From assembly GCA_011330545.1 (NCBI GenBank), contig DRQI01000479.1, positions 1-13,877 on the forward strand: DNA of 13,877 nt. The letters run 5' to 3'. Position numbers and translations under genes: made by a program. Under the pieces are notes generated by a model. That model searched no databases and was not told where the DNA came from. It saw only the letters and a program-made list of their open reading frames with translations. Of this stretch, positions 13,236-13,877 are shown piece by piece. How positions within the stretch are numbered: position 1 is the stretch's first letter; the number at the start of each line of letters is the position of its first letter. The stretch is from Flavobacteriia bacterium (GTDB lineage: Bacteria; Bacteroidota; Bacteroidia; Flavobacteriales; Flavobacteriaceae).

Positions 13236-13877
13236 TTAAATTTTTTTGCGTAATCTGGCTACGGGAATATTTAATTGTTCACGATACTTAGCAACCGTCC
13301 TTCGTGCAATTAAATATCCTTTTTCTTTTAATAAGACAGCCAACTTATCATCGGTTAAAGGTTTTTTCTTGTCTTCGGCCTCAATAATTGTTTGTAGGAT
13401 TTTTTTAATTTCCCTAGTCGAAATATCTTCTCCCTGATCATTTTTCATCGATTCTGAAAAGAATTCTTTGATTAATTTTGTACCATAAGGCGTGTCTACA
13501 TATTTGCTATTGGCAACTCTAGATACTGTAGAAACATCCATGTTGATTTTCTCAGCAATATCTTTTAAAATCATAGGTTTTAATTTCCGTTCATCGCCGG
13601 TTAAAAAATACTCTTTTTGATAATGCATGATAGCATTCATTGTTAATAATAATGTCTGCTGGCGTTGTTTAATAGCATCGATAAACCATTTTGCAGCATC
13701 TAATTTTTGCTTGATAAACATTACGGCATCTTTTTGCGATTTCGATTTGTCTTTAGATGCAGCATATCCTTTTAGCATATTGTTATACTCATTAGAAATA
13801 TGTAGCTCAGGTGCATTTCTAGAGTTCAACGTTAGGTCTAATTCATCATCGATAATTCTAATAGAAAAATCGGGCAC
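13236..13877 (-). CDS. rpoN: RNA polymerase sigma-54 factor, C-terminal part (cut by window edge)
   Basis: Sigma-54 directs RNA polymerase to -24/-12 promoters and requires AAA+ activators. Only the last 213 or so residues are visible, against a usual full length near 480; the rest lies past the window end. The first visible codon GTG is in the middle of the gene (VPDFSIRI), not a start. A core-binding region (about 1-90) with KWFIDAIKQRQQTLL is followed by the helix-turn-helix LKDIAEKINMDVSTVSRVANSKY (104-126). The diagnostic RpoN box ARRTVAKYRE sits at 191-200, thirteen residues before the end. All DNA-binding elements are intact. Confidence 0.96.
   Translation of the reverse strand: MPDFSIRIIDDELDLTLNSRNAPELHISNEYNNMLKGYAASKDKSKSQKDAVMFIKQKLDAAKWFIDAIKQRQQTLLLTMNAIMHYQKEYFLTGDERKLKPMILKDIAEKINMDVSTVSRVANSKYVDTPYGTKLIKEFFSESMKNDQGEDISTREIKKILQTIIEAEDKKKPLTDDKLAVLLKEKGYLIARRTVAKYREQLNIPVARLRKKI

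Overview
The window is an AT-rich chromosomal stretch of a Bacteroidota bacterium, most likely Flavobacteriaceae. The evidence is the proteins (Bacteroidota-type L32, YceD, PdxA and FabH, a PID-CTERM-like tail protein, an ExbB/4-TM/ExbD/ExbD cluster, a PorT-like barrel beside rpoN), promoters of the TTG-N(19-23)-TAnnTTTG type, few Shine-Dalgarno sequences, and tRNAs without encoded CCA. Nearly all of it is core or housekeeping DNA. I see no phage, plasmid, CRISPR, toxin-antitoxin or defence genes.

Layout. 1-573: a CAU-anticodon tRNA followed by two degenerate 73-bp units, the first ending in a copy of the tRNA 3' end, then a gene-free stretch with a terminator-like hairpin. 574-2460: a small secreted PID-CTERM-like protein converges with riboflavin synthase (ribE), which diverges from pdxA; the latter two are vitamin B2 and B6 synthesis genes. 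2461-3301: yceD-rpmF, with its own promoter and a strong terminator. 3302-6504: the fabH-accB-accC operon starting fatty acid synthesis, with a dyad over its promoter and a strong terminator. 6542-6744: a 203-bp MITE-like inverted-repeat element. 6785-8013: an Lrp/AsnC regulator converging on a membrane zinc metallopeptidase, the two separated by a 7-bp-periodic ACT repeat. 8098-9343: cytoplasmic asparaginase and tRNA-Ser(GGA). 9414-11790: exbB, a 4-TM protein, exbD1 and exbD2, an inner-membrane proton-driven energising complex, with promoter and terminator. 11845-13877: an outer-membrane barrel protein with a TTG start, a degenerate PAP2-like membrane protein, and the C-terminal part of sigma-54 (rpoN), cut by the window edge.

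The genes form short independent transcription units rather than one system. Functional groupings are cofactor synthesis (ribE, pdxA), ribosome plus lipid synthesis (yceD-rpmF next to fabH-accB-accC, a neighbourhood echoing the rpmF-plsX-fabH clusters of other bacteria), and envelope energisation. The unusual material is in the spacers: the tRNA-tail repeat, the MITE-like element, the ACT heptamer array, the ATTGGAATTTG repeat before accC, and palindromes over two promoters. No convincing undescribed multi-gene system is present. The best candidates for something new are these non-coding repeats and the conserved-looking 4-TM partner of the Exb complex.
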